DNA of 64,000 nt from Thermogemmata fonticola (lineage in GTDB: Bacteria; Planctomycetota; Planctomycetia; Gemmatales; Gemmataceae): contig NZ_JACEFB010000002.1 in assembly GCF_013694095.1 (NCBI RefSeq), positions 186,001 to 250,000 of the forward strand. The letters are read 5' to 3'. Both the position numbers and the translations under genes were made by a program. The notes beneath the pieces are model-generated. The model had not been told where the DNA came from and did no database searches. It saw only the letters and a list, made by a program, of their open reading frames with translations. Below, in pieces: positions 35,659 through 44,442 of the stretch. Numbering within the stretch: position 1 is the stretch's first letter; each line of letters starts with the position of its first letter.

Positions 35659-37491
35659 TCATGACCGGAGGGTCAAAGCGAGCAGTTGGGGCGGCTCGGC
35701 TTGGGGAAGTTCCCCTTTTTCCAGCACCGTATCGACTAAGTAGTAGAGCAATTCGCGCAGTTCGTCGGGTTGCAATTCATCCGCGATGGCTTCGGCCTTG
35801 GCGCGGAATTTATCGACCAGTTTATCTGCCTTGGTGAAGACATCGGCGGCAAAGTACAACTCTCGGACCCGCTGGAACCATTCCGCCGGTTGTTCTGGTG
35901 TTGTGGCGGGCTGTGTGGCGCTGCCACGGAGGAGGTGGAGCAGTTCGCTGCGCTCGGCCGCGGGAAGGGCTTCCAAAGCCAGAGCCAACAGAAGTGTGGG
36001 ACGGGCCGCGAAGGTGTCCTGCCCGGCAAGGAGTTTGTTATGATCGTCACCGACCCAATCCTGGATGTCATTGAGGATTTGGAAGGCCACGCCGAGGTGG
36101 CGGGCAAAGTCGGCCACGGATTTTTCTAGGCCATTCACTGGCCCGGCCAAACGGATGCCGCAGTAAAGAGCCGCTTCAAAGGCAGGGGCTGTCTTGAGGG
36201 CGTAAATTTTGAGGGCTTCAAGAGTCGATAAGGCTTGGGGAGCTTCCCGCCACAACAACTCGGCTCCCTGACCTTCGGAGAGTTTTGTGTGAGCTTCGGC
36301 CAGTTTGTCCAGAATGTCGGCGGCGGTGTCGCTGCCTAAAGCCTGACGATCGCGGGAGACCAAGCGGTAACCTAAGCCGATGAGATAATCGCCGACATTG
36401 ATGGCCGTTCCCAAGCCGTAAACCCGATGCAGCGTCTGCTGGCCATAGCGGTAGGCATCGTCATCTTCGATGTCGTCATGGACTAAGCTCGCTTTGTGGA
36501 AAGTTTCGATAGCCAAAGCGGTGCGTTTGACCGCATCGGAGAATTCCCAGCCTTCTGCTTGGCGGGTGGCAGGTGCGCCGCGCATGGCGTCGTAAGCGGC
36601 CAAAGTGATGAAGGGGCGGAAACGCTTGCCCCCGCGCATCAGGAAATCCAGGGCAATGGCCTCTTGGCGGATGAGAGGGTCGATGTGGTGAAGGGCTTCG
36701 CTCAGGGATAATTTTCCTCCCCGCGGAGGGGCCGCCAAACGATAGAGTTCCGCTTCCTCGAACAGCTTGTTGGCGGCCCGCATCAGGTGCATGTAGGTCT
36801 TCGTTTGTTGGGGAGGAGGAGGCGTGTGGACGCCCATCGTCTCGAAGACCCAGTCATTGTCCACGGAAGTGTTCTTGCAATTGCTGGAAAGCAAAGGAGT
36901 GGCCAAGCAAGGAATACCCGCCAGCAACACCTTGTCGAAGGCTTTCTCCAGCACGTTGAGGCATGCGACACCGACGATCGCGTCCACATGACCGGAGACG
37001 ATGATTTTCAGAACGATCGGTGTACCTTCGCTGATGAGCACCTTGTAGCCTAGCTGTTCCGCTTTGGTGCGAAAGTCGCCGACATGGCAGGCTCCGCATT
37101 TGCGGCAATCCAGCCCGAATTCATCGTAATCCGCCGGGCAACCCTCCGCATTTTTCAGACAGTGGGGCAGTAGCATCAAGCGGCGATGGAAGGGGACGGC
37201 TGCTACCTGGTCCCGCCAAAAGGCGTTGGTGATCATGACCATAGTGAAGCCCAAGTACCGCTCGCTCAGCCCCAACTGCCGCAACACTTCTTCGGCCATC
37301 GCCCGTGTGGATTCCTTGGTTAGCGGCTTGGACTTGTCCAAGCGGCGGCAGTACGCGTCGGCCGCAGCCCGGATGGCATCACGCAGGCTCCGTTCGGGCG
37401 GTACATCCTTGAAAGCAGCGGTGGATGGCCGGGCTGTGGAAACGGGGGAGCGTTCGTGGACGGTTGCCGTGGCGTCAATTGCAGTGGTCAC
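35659..37491 (-). CDS. DUF116-polyprenyl diphosphate synthase fusion
   Basis: A 610-residue protein starting at GTG with GGAGGG just upstream. The N-terminal part (about 55-245) matches DUF116: LLPHCLKNAEGCPADYDEFG and CRKCGACHVGDF show several Cys likely to bind metal, followed by VDAIVGVACLNVLEKAFDKV. The C-terminal part (about 270-560) is a trans-prenyltransferase: GGKRFRPFITLAAYDAMRG, the first Asp-rich motif SLVHDDIEDDDAYRYGQQ (about 338), and a second motif QILNDIQDWVGDD (about 472), where the first Asp is Asn as in many isoprenyl synthases. It should make geranylgeranyl or longer diphosphates. The DUF116 fusion is unusual and hints at a coupled redox or metal step. It heads the isoprenoid-like cluster discussed in the findings. 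Confidence 0.85.
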   Translation of the reverse strand: MTTAIDATATVHERSPVSTARPSTAAFKDVPPERSLRDAIRAAADAYCRRLDKSKPLTKESTRAMAEEVLRQLGLSERYLGFTMVMITNAFWRDQVAAVPFHRRLMLLPHCLKNAEGCPADYDEFGLDCRKCGACHVGDFRTKAEQLGYKVLISEGTPIVLKIIVSGHVDAIVGVACLNVLEKAFDKVLLAGIPCLATPLLSSNCKNTSVDNDWVFETMGVHTPPPPQQTKTYMHLMRAANKLFEEAELYRLAAPPRGGKLSLSEALHHIDPLIRQEAIALDFLMRGGKRFRPFITLAAYDAMRGAPATRQAEGWEFSDAVKRTALAIETFHKASLVHDDIEDDDAYRYGQQTLHRVYGLGTAINVGDYLIGLGYRLVSRDRQALGSDTAADILDKLAEAHTKLSEGQGAELLWREAPQALSTLEALKIYALKTAPAFEAALYCGIRLAGPVNGLEKSVADFARHLGVAFQILNDIQDWVGDDHNKLLAGQDTFAARPTLLLALALEALPAAERSELLHLLRGSATQPATTPEQPAEWFQRVRELYFAADVFTKADKLVDKFRAKAEAIADELQPDELRELLYYLVDTVLEKGELPQAEPPQLLALTLRS

Positions 37492-37842
37492 GGTCCCTCC
37501 AGGGGTGCGAGGTTGAATTCAAACCGCAGAGCCTCACATCAAGTACGACTCATATGGCGGTCGGAGGTTGGCGGGAACCTTTCAGTGCTGCGTAGGCGAC
37601 ACTTCAGGTCATGCTGACTCCAACCGGATAGACGGCTCCGTTATCTCTACGGAGACCGCAGACAGCTCTGCAATCCCTCCGTATTACTAATTGGAAGCTT
37701 CTGGGGTCGATGACAAGGCGACGCAGGTAAAATGCCGGAAAAAACAGGCCTGCTGTTCCTCCTGCCCTCCCGACCCACTGACTTTCTACGTCCATCCACG
37801 CTCTATACCACGTTTGAGCCTGTTCCTTACGAGGAGCCTGCC
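37492..37842. other. Intergenic region, no gene seen
   Basis: About 350 bases between the DUF116-prenyl synthase gene and the divergent ThuA-like gene. No gene or clear terminator is supported. Confidence 0.45.
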
Positions 37843-39009
37843 ATGCGATCTCTGCTTTGCCTTGCGAGTTGGTGTTGCCTCCGATATTGCCAGCGGATGC
37901 TTGCCAAGTTGAAGTTCTCCCCGCGGATGGCCAGTGGCATACCGGTCTTAGGATTGGCGGTGGGGGTTGCCGGCCTCGTGACTGCCTCTGTGGCGGGCCA
38001 AGCCGACAAGTCGTTCCTCGCGGAATCCTCAGCCAAAGCGATGCATACGGAATCATTTGTCCCCCCTGGCACATTGGCTATGATTCAACCAACTGCAACT
38101 CAGTTGCGCATCGACTTCGATCCTTACGATCAGTCCCAGGTTCCCTTGGAAGTCGAACCGGCGGCGGATTACAAGGGCAAACGCATTTTGTTGGTCGCGG
38201 GCCGTGCTAGTCATGGACCGGGGGAACATGAGTTCTTCGCCGGCTGTGTAATCCTGGCGAAGCTGCTGCGGCAGAACGCCAACGTGTTTCCCATTCTGTC
38301 GCGTGATGGCTGGCCTAAGAACGAAAAAATGCTGGAAACAGCGGACTGCATTGTCCTGTACATGGATGGCGGCGGGGGGCATCCTGCCATTCAACCCAAG
38401 CGGATGGAGTTGGTCCAGCGCCAAATCGACCGGGGTGTCGGCTGGGTCAACTTGCACTATGCGGTGGAATACCCTGTGCGGCAAGGGACGCGGGATATTG
38501 CCGGCTCGGTCAAACGCTGGCTGGGAGGATATTACGAGACAGGCTATTCCATCAATCCCCACTGGGATGCGGAAATACGGAGTTTGCCCAAGCACCCAAT
38601 CACACGAGGAGTGACGCCCTTCCGCTTGCGGGATGAGTGGTACTACGGCATTCGCTTTTTGGAGGACCTCCGCGGGGTGACGCCGATTCTCCAGGCGGTG
38701 CCGCCAGATAACACCCGGCGCACCGAGGCCACGAAGCTGCGGGCCGGCCAGATCGAAACTTTAGCTTGGGCCTATGAACGCCCCGATGGCGGGCGGAGTT
38801 TCGGCTTCACCGGCGGCCACTTCCATCGCAACTGGGGCAGCGAACATTTCCGTAGGATCGTGGTCAACGCTATCCTGTGGTGTGCTAAGGAAGAGATACC
38901 GCCGCAGGGGGCCAAGGTGGCGTTCGATCCGATCGATCTCAATCGCCATCTCGACCGCAAAGGGAAGGGGGAGTTTCGCCCCATCCTACCGCCGGCTCCC
39001 GACCGGTGA
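37843..39009 (+). CDS. Secreted ThuA-like protein
   Basis: A 388-residue protein. A hydrophobic N-terminal region (FSPRMASGIPVLGLAVGVAG) suggests export or anchoring. The rest is a ThuA/trehalose-utilisation-like domain with a class I glutamine amidotransferase-like fold: GKRILLVAGRASHGPGEHEF, CIVLYMDGGGGHPAIQPKRM and FGFTGGHFHRNWGSEHFRRI. Planctomycetes encode many such proteins, usually near sugar-breakdown genes; the enzymatic activity is poorly defined. ATG 37843 has GAGGAG upstream and precedes the hydrophobic segment by about 25 residues. It is on the opposite strand to its neighbours and may be unrelated to the lipid-like cluster. Confidence 0.8.
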   Translation: MRSLLCLASWCCLRYCQRMLAKLKFSPRMASGIPVLGLAVGVAGLVTASVAGQADKSFLAESSAKAMHTESFVPPGTLAMIQPTATQLRIDFDPYDQSQVPLEVEPAADYKGKRILLVAGRASHGPGEHEFFAGCVILAKLLRQNANVFPILSRDGWPKNEKMLETADCIVLYMDGGGGHPAIQPKRMELVQRQIDRGVGWVNLHYAVEYPVRQGTRDIAGSVKRWLGGYYETGYSINPHWDAEIRSLPKHPITRGVTPFRLRDEWYYGIRFLEDLRGVTPILQAVPPDNTRRTEATKLRAGQIETLAWAYERPDGGRSFGFTGGHFHRNWGSEHFRRIVVNAILWCAKEEIPPQGAKVAFDPIDLNRHLDRKGKGEFRPILPPAPDR

Positions 39010-39119
39010 GGTGGAGGTTGGTGACAACTCGAACGCAACCTACCCATCCTGCCGCTCTCCCTGGTTCGATGAGGTGGAGGTTTATGCCACCTCGAATCGC
39101 CGCTGCCATTCGGACCGGT

Positions 39120-40901
39120 TTATGGGGCGGATGGAGGCAGTCGTTTGACGGCTTTTCCTAGGGCGGCCAAGGTGAAAATGAGGGGGTAGAGTTTCTCGTA
39201 GTACCACAGGCGGGCGAAGTACAGGCCGATGGGCGACGCTTGGCGGAACCGTTCGCTCTCCACCGCTTCGATCAGCCAGGTCAGGCCGCGTTCGACAGCT
39301 TGCCGCTCTGGTGTATTCTGGGCGAGGTCCAGCAGAATCTCCACACACAAGGCGGTTTCCTCGACAGAGGATGGGCAACCGGCGGCTCCGCCCCAGCCCC
39401 CGTCGCTGTTTTGTGCCCCCAGCAAATACTCCACCCCCCGCCGGCATTCGGCAATGTTCTCCTTCCCCCAGTCGCGATAGGCGGCTAATACTCGGCAGGT
39501 GCCATAGACAGGATTGGTTTCATCCGGGGCGTGTTCATTGCCGAACCATAAAGGGAGCCAGCTTCCGTCCGCTTGCTGGCAACAGCGTAGGAAATTCCAG
39601 GCGCGATCGACTACCTGCTCAAGCTGAGAACGAACGGGTCCCCCTACGTTGTGCCACAGGCGTAGGGCACGTAGGGCATGAGCGGTCAGGTCCGGGCCGC
39701 TGCGGTCAAAGGGCAATTTTCCCCAGCCGCGGCAGAAGGTGGGGAAGCCGCCGTCAGAGTTCTGCAATTGGCAGAGCCATTTTCGAGCCAGGTCCAATTC
39801 GGTGGGTGGTGGGCAGGGGTGGCCCAGCAGATGCTCCAGCGCGAGAATCGCAGAGGGGGTATCGTCGCAATCGGGTACGCCGCCGGGTAGATCGGTCCAG
39901 GCCCATCCCCCCGGTGCAGCTCCGGTGTAGGGATGCCTGTGGCGGTGTTGCTGCTGGAGTAACCAGTCACGCAGATGTTCCGGGTTTTTCAGAGATGGCA
40001 GGTCTTCTGCGGCGGCGAAAGCCTGGATGGCCAAGGTGGTAACCCAGGTGGCCAGATTGGTGTCGATGGGCCAGCTTCCATCCGGACGTTGAGAATGGAC
40101 CAGAAATTGGACGCCCTGAGCGATGATGGCTTCCGCGGTGGTGTCGCGCTGCCGCAGGCGAGCTAATGCCATGATTACGAAGCTGGTCAAGGGTGTGGCT
40201 TCCAGATACCCCCCGCTAGCCGGCTGAATCTGCCGTAGAAGGCGGAGAGTGCGTCGGCGCGTGAAACGGCGGAGCAGCGCCGCTAGTGGGTTCCAGGTTC
40301 CCCGGTGAGCGTGAATACACTGGCCGATGGCGATCAGCGCAGGCAGAGCATAGCTGACAACGGGAAGGCGTGCGAAGCGATACCAGCTTTGCGGCAGCGC
40401 GGCCAATTCGAAGGGCAAGCGCGGGACCTCCTGCCACGGGACTAGACCGGCTATAGCGCAGCTCATCAAGATCGGCACGGAGAACGTTCGGTCCCTTCCA
40501 TAGCGGCGGCGGATGGCTTCGGCGCGGCGTTCAGCGGTCGCACCGGCCTGCTGGGATATGTACTCTTCCAGGCGGGTGACGCTGTCCGCCCAAGTTTTCT
40601 CGGCGCCAATTAGGCGGAAGGCAGCTCGCACCAGCATCGCTGTGGAGAGATTCGACCGGCTGCGGACGGTGTCTCCCCAGCCACCGTCGGCATTCTGGTG
40701 TTTCACCAGCCAGTGCAAACCAGCGGTGATGCGTTCGCTATGCTCGAAGGGGTTGACAAGCTGCAAGGCCATGACCGCTGTGGCGGTGGACAAGGCCGAA
40801 CTGGATAATTCCCCGAGCCAATGGCCTGCCGCTGTTCGCTCCGCTAGTAATGCCTCCCGGACGCGCTGATAGGCTGCTGTCAATCGTGCCGGTTGGATCA
40901 T
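39120..40901 (-). CDS. Class II terpene cyclase-like protein (squalene-hopene cyclase family)
   Basis: A 593-residue protein with many QW repeats (HQNADGGWG, SQRPDGSWP, LQNSDGGFP, CQQADGSW, AQNSDGGWG) and the class II catalytic motif in GGVPDCDDTPSAI (DxDDTx, near residue 343). A late NPVYGTCRVLAAY corresponds to the family's YGT segment. Squalene-hopene cyclases are normally about 630-720 residues, so this is short, and the N-terminal region differs. It should protonate and cyclise a polyprene, but the substrate need not be squalene. ATG 40901 has GGGGGAG upstream; an earlier GTG at 41003 has no ribosome site. Neighbours on this strand are the ferredoxin-like and lipoyl-like proteins. Confidence 0.8.
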   Translation of the reverse strand: MIQPARLTAAYQRVREALLAERTAAGHWLGELSSSALSTATAVMALQLVNPFEHSERITAGLHWLVKHQNADGGWGDTVRSRSNLSTAMLVRAAFRLIGAEKTWADSVTRLEEYISQQAGATAERRAEAIRRRYGRDRTFSVPILMSCAIAGLVPWQEVPRLPFELAALPQSWYRFARLPVVSYALPALIAIGQCIHAHRGTWNPLAALLRRFTRRRTLRLLRQIQPASGGYLEATPLTSFVIMALARLRQRDTTAEAIIAQGVQFLVHSQRPDGSWPIDTNLATWVTTLAIQAFAAAEDLPSLKNPEHLRDWLLQQQHRHRHPYTGAAPGGWAWTDLPGGVPDCDDTPSAILALEHLLGHPCPPPTELDLARKWLCQLQNSDGGFPTFCRGWGKLPFDRSGPDLTAHALRALRLWHNVGGPVRSQLEQVVDRAWNFLRCCQQADGSWLPLWFGNEHAPDETNPVYGTCRVLAAYRDWGKENIAECRRGVEYLLGAQNSDGGWGGAAGCPSSVEETALCVEILLDLAQNTPERQAVERGLTWLIEAVESERFRQASPIGLYFARLWYYEKLYPLIFTLAALGKAVKRLPPSAP

Positions 40902-41082
40902 GCTGCTGATTTGCTCCCCCGCCTCCGTTGTTTCGCTTTCCCTTACGGGCTGGTGTCGTGTTTTACGGAAACGCTTAGTGTCTAGGATCGTGCTTGTAAG
41001 CACCGGCTTCTTGCGCTCCCGGCTTCGCTTGCTCGCCGGCTGCTTGGGCTATCGACTGCTTCTGCTCACCGGCGGCTTCCGC

Positions 41083-42219
41083 TCACAGGCCGAGATTGTC
41101 GAGGTCGTCCACGAGCTTATCCAATTCATCCTTGGGTTGCTCGGTTTTGTGACTCTGGCGTTTGGGAATGCCCACGCTCATGCCCACGGCTTGCCGGCCT
41201 GCGTTAATCAGTTCCCGATCCCGTTCGGCGACAGCAAGGGATAAGGCATCCCCACTCTCGCCGCCAAACAGCTTGCTTAGGTCGATCTTGACGCTTCCGG
41301 TAGCGCCGATCTCCGCCCCAGCTATTGCCGGTGATTTGTACTCCGGGAACATGATCGCTTGCTGGGGGCACACCCGGCTGCAAGCTGGACATCCCTTCTT
41401 GCACTGGTCGGGGTTCTCGACGAGGATCCGTTCCAGAGCATCCACTCCGTACACGCCAAAAAGACAGAAGTCGAGGCATTCCAAGCAGTTCGTGCACCGG
41501 CTGTAATCGATCACCGGGTACCAGCGCCGGGGGGTGGGTTCGAGGAATGTCGCGGCTGTCATACTTCCCGCTTCTGGTGGCGGATGGACGGAATTTGCCG
41601 GCGGCTCCGAAAAGGGGTGCACCGTTCCGTTCGGTGTGGCTGTTCCGTTCCACTGCAAGGCCAGGCCCAAACTGACCCAGACGGGGGGTGCTGCCCCGAC
41701 CGCGTCCTTGGTGGCATCCTTCGCCTGCCTTTGCTGGCACTCTTCAGCAATCCGTTCGATTTCGGCGAGAACTTCCTCCGCCCGTTCCGCCTCCCGGAGA
41801 TCTACGGGATAGATCCAGCGGGAGGGTATCTCCCCTTTGGGGCCGATTCCCGCCTGCTCTGGGGCTTCTGTCTGGTCTTGAGCTTCCCTGGAAGGAGAGG
41901 GTTCCGCCTCCTCTGAGGCCTCTTCCTCTGCTTTGCCCAACTGTGTTTTGCCGAAATGTCCTTGAATGCCGTGGCGGTCCAGGATCCAGAAAGCGGCGCG
42001 GGGATACAGCCACGAAAGAACAACCAAGTCGCCTCGCACCGCTTGCAAAAACAGCAAGCCCGAATGGTCCGGCTCCAGATCGTAGAGGTTGGGCACGACG
42101 GCTACCTCGTATTCCGGGCGGCCCAACAGGGCGGCCACAATCGCCTCTTCCAGCGAACGTTTCGCCGGATGCTTCCCAGGCGACTGCGAGATCACAATGG
42201 TTAATCGGTTGCGGGCCAT
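41083..42219 (-). CDS. Long ferredoxin-like [4Fe-4S] protein
   Basis: A 378-residue protein. The first 160 residues look like a separate domain (MARNRLTIVISQSPGKHPAK onward), followed by an acidic, Gln/Glu-rich linker. Two iron-sulfur motifs lie near residues 240-290: CTNCLECLDFC and CKKGCPACSRVCPQQAIMFP. The spacing differs from plain bacterial ferredoxins. It may carry electrons between other Fe-S proteins of the cluster. The start has GAGAAG upstream. It is separated from the cyclase gene by 181 bases and from the GcvH-like gene by 131 bases. Confidence 0.8.
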   Translation of the reverse strand: MARNRLTIVISQSPGKHPAKRSLEEAIVAALLGRPEYEVAVVPNLYDLEPDHSGLLFLQAVRGDLVVLSWLYPRAAFWILDRHGIQGHFGKTQLGKAEEEASEEAEPSPSREAQDQTEAPEQAGIGPKGEIPSRWIYPVDLREAERAEEVLAEIERIAEECQQRQAKDATKDAVGAAPPVWVSLGLALQWNGTATPNGTVHPFSEPPANSVHPPPEAGSMTAATFLEPTPRRWYPVIDYSRCTNCLECLDFCLFGVYGVDALERILVENPDQCKKGCPACSRVCPQQAIMFPEYKSPAIAGAEIGATGSVKIDLSKLFGGESGDALSLAVAERDRELINAGRQAVGMSVGIPKRQSHKTEQPKDELDKLVDDLDNLGL

Positions 42220-42350
42220 GACGGCTTCTCCTCTCTGGTTCCGGAGGCGTTTCTTGCGGTAGGTGGATCACTCAGCGGGCGGGCCGGTAGGTGCCTTGAC
42301 TTCGCGGCTAGTCCCTGAGCAGCAAGGTTTATGGCTTCCTAACGGCCAGT

Positions 42351-42824
42351 TTATTCCTCCAATCCCAACTTGTTCATTTGAGCTTTGATGATCCGCTGGG
42401 TATTTTCCCATCCCGCTTCCAGATGCGCATGATATTGATCGACGGTGAGAGTCTCTGCTGGATCGGCCCGGAGTTGGAATAACCAGCCGGCGCCGTAGCA
42501 ATCGACGTTGATCAGGCCGGGGTCCTGCAATACTTCTGGGTTGATCTGGATGACCTGCCCTGCCAAAGGGGCATACAGTCCGGAGGTGGCTTTCTGCGTC
42601 TCAATGAACCCGATTTCTTGACGGGCCGCAACGTGCTGGCCAGCATCGATCCGCCACTCCAGAAAGTATACATCCCGCATCAGGCGTACCGCATAAGAGG
42701 TGAAGCCGAAGGTGTGGATCCCTTCCTCTCCCACGCGGCACCACATGTGGTTCTTGCAGTAGCGCAGCTCCGAGGGCAGGACTGCCAGGTACTTCCCCAT
42801 CGCAAATGTGCGCGGCTCGGTCAT
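42351..42824 (-). CDS. GcvH-like lipoyl carrier protein
   Basis: A 157-residue protein of the glycine-cleavage H family. The lipoylated Lys is in FIETQKATSGLYAPLAG (Lys78), in place of the usual ESVKAASD. YCKNHMWCR and GIHTFGFTSYAV match the H-protein core. Its length is longer than GcvH (about 127-130 residues), with extensions at both ends. No gcvT or gcvP lies nearby, so it is not part of a normal glycine cleavage operon. It sits between a radical SAM gene and a ferredoxin-like gene, which suggests that it carries a substrate or redox group for another pathway. An alternative start at Met9 is possible. Confidence 0.82.
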   Translation of the reverse strand: MTEPRTFAMGKYLAVLPSELRYCKNHMWCRVGEEGIHTFGFTSYAVRLMRDVYFLEWRIDAGQHVAARQEIGFIETQKATSGLYAPLAGQVIQINPEVLQDPGLINVDCYGAGWLFQLRADPAETLTVDQYHAHLEAGWENTQRIIKAQMNKLGLEE

Positions 42825-42908
42825 CGCTGCCGGACCTTGCTCTAGTAGCTTCGTGTCACGTCACGGACACGCTTGCCATTGTACCCCTGTGGCATCTAGC
42901 GTCTCGAC

Positions 42909-42954
42909 GGCTCAGATCACGTACATCGGCTGGCTCAGATCACGTATATCGGCT
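42909..42954. repeat. Tandem 23-bp duplication at the end of the radical SAM gene
   Basis: GGCTCAGATCACGTACATCGG with two more bases (42909-42931) is followed directly by a copy with one mismatch (42932-42954). The second copy covers the last codons and stop of the minus-strand radical SAM gene, and the first copy repeats them downstream of the stop. Confidence 0.9.
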
Positions 42955-44436
42955 GCTGATATACTGCGGGTCGAAAAAGCGGGGCAGATGCCGGTCGATT
43001 TGGATCAACCCCTTACGCGTACAGCGGATGCTCTCGGAATCCACTTGGAGGTAGCCTTGGTCGCAGAGTTGTTGAATCGTTGGACGAAACTCATCCCGAA
43101 TGTCCACGCCGTATTTGTCCCGGAAGTAAGCGACATCCAGATAGCCGGTCTTCAGCAAAAGAATCACCTCGCGGATCAGTCGGTCGCGTTCGGTGGTGAC
43201 TAAGGCACGTCCGAAGGGCAACTCTCCAGCCTGGAGCTTGCCAATGTACTGTTCCCAGGTATCGACATTTTGCACATGCACGCCGTTGATGTGGCCAAAG
43301 GAAGCAACCCCGGTGCCGAACATATCTGCTCCGTGCCAGAGCGCTTCCCGATAGACAAAGCGGGTGGTCGCAGGGTTGCGGACCGCTGTGGTCGCACTGG
43401 TGACGGTGTATCCCGCCCGTTCCAACTCGGCGAAGGCATACTCGACCCAGGCGCGTTTCGTGGGCCAGTCAGCAATCTCCAGCCGCTGTTGAGTCGTTTC
43501 ATCCACCAGGGTTAGTTGCCATCCGGTTTGGTTCTGGTTTCCGCTACCGTCGGCGCGGTTCGCCGGAGAAGTCGGGAGGCTCTCGGAACCGGCCTGCCGC
43601 AACTCGCGGGAGAAAATCGTGTTGTAGGGCAACTCCATCTGATAAATGGTGACGCAATCCGGTGCCAATTCCAAGGTTTTGGCAACACACCGCCGCCAGT
43701 TGTCCCAGTCCTCCCCGACCATTCCCGCGATCAGATCGATGTTGATCTGCGGGAAACCCAGTTCTCTGGCCCAAGCGTAGGCTCGATAGATCTCCTCTTC
43801 GCTGTGAGCGCGGCCGTTGAACTGGAGAATCTCCGGTTTGAAATTTTCCACCCCTAAGCTCAAACGGGTGATGCCGTGCTGGCAGAGGGTTTCCAGCTTG
43901 TGTTTCTGTAAAGTGCCTGGTTCGCACTCAAAGGTGATCTCACGTGCTGCATCCCATGGCATAATCTCCCGCAAGCGGTGGAGCAGCCGGTCCAATTGCC
44001 CTGCGCTAAGATAGGAGGGCGTTCCTCCCCCGAAATAGACATAATCCAAGGGCCGGTTCCCGACGCACGCCGTGCGGCTGAGCAATTCGACTTCCTGAAT
44101 CAACGCTTCCAGATAAATCTCGATGTCCCGTGCGTTTTTGTCCGTATAGACCCGAAAGTAGCAGAACTTGCAGCGTTTGCGGCAGAAGGGAATGTGCACA
44201 TACAAGCCCAAAGGCACATTGGGGCGTGGAGGCCGGGAGAGAGCCTCGTACACTGCCGGTACCCATTCCTTCTTCCAGAAGGAAAACGGCGGATAGTTGG
44301 CGATGAAGTAGTTGCCTAATCCTGTTTGTTCCTGTTCCGCCTCGGTGGGAATTTTGTCCCGCAGACTGGATCCGGTTGGCGCCGCATTGGATTCCACACT
44401 TTTTTCCCGGTGCGAAGACTCGGCTGTCGCGCTCAT
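42940..44436 (-). CDS. HemN-like radical SAM protein
   Basis: A 498-residue radical SAM enzyme of the coproporphyrinogen III oxidase-like group. The CxxxCxxC motif is in YVHIPFCRKRCKFCYFRVYT (near residue 80-99), with YVYFGGGTPSYLS and CEPGTLQKHKLETLCQHGI following. The N-terminal 60 residues and the C-terminal part differ from HemN and from the HemW in this window. The role in porphyrin synthesis is doubtful; members of this group include enzymes for other methylations or rearrangements. ATG 44436 has GAGGGG at good spacing; GTG two codons earlier is possible. It is first in the series radical SAM, lipoyl carrier, ferredoxin-like, cyclase. Confidence 0.82.
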   Translation of the reverse strand: MSATAESSHREKSVESNAAPTGSSLRDKIPTEAEQEQTGLGNYFIANYPPFSFWKKEWVPAVYEALSRPPRPNVPLGLYVHIPFCRKRCKFCYFRVYTDKNARDIEIYLEALIQEVELLSRTACVGNRPLDYVYFGGGTPSYLSAGQLDRLLHRLREIMPWDAAREITFECEPGTLQKHKLETLCQHGITRLSLGVENFKPEILQFNGRAHSEEEIYRAYAWARELGFPQINIDLIAGMVGEDWDNWRRCVAKTLELAPDCVTIYQMELPYNTIFSRELRQAGSESLPTSPANRADGSGNQNQTGWQLTLVDETTQQRLEIADWPTKRAWVEYAFAELERAGYTVTSATTAVRNPATTRFVYREALWHGADMFGTGVASFGHINGVHVQNVDTWEQYIGKLQAGELPFGRALVTTERDRLIREVILLLKTGYLDVAYFRDKYGVDIRDEFRPTIQQLCDQGYLQVDSESIRCTRKGLIQIDRHLPRFFDPQYISSRYT

Positions 44437-44442
44437 GTCCAC

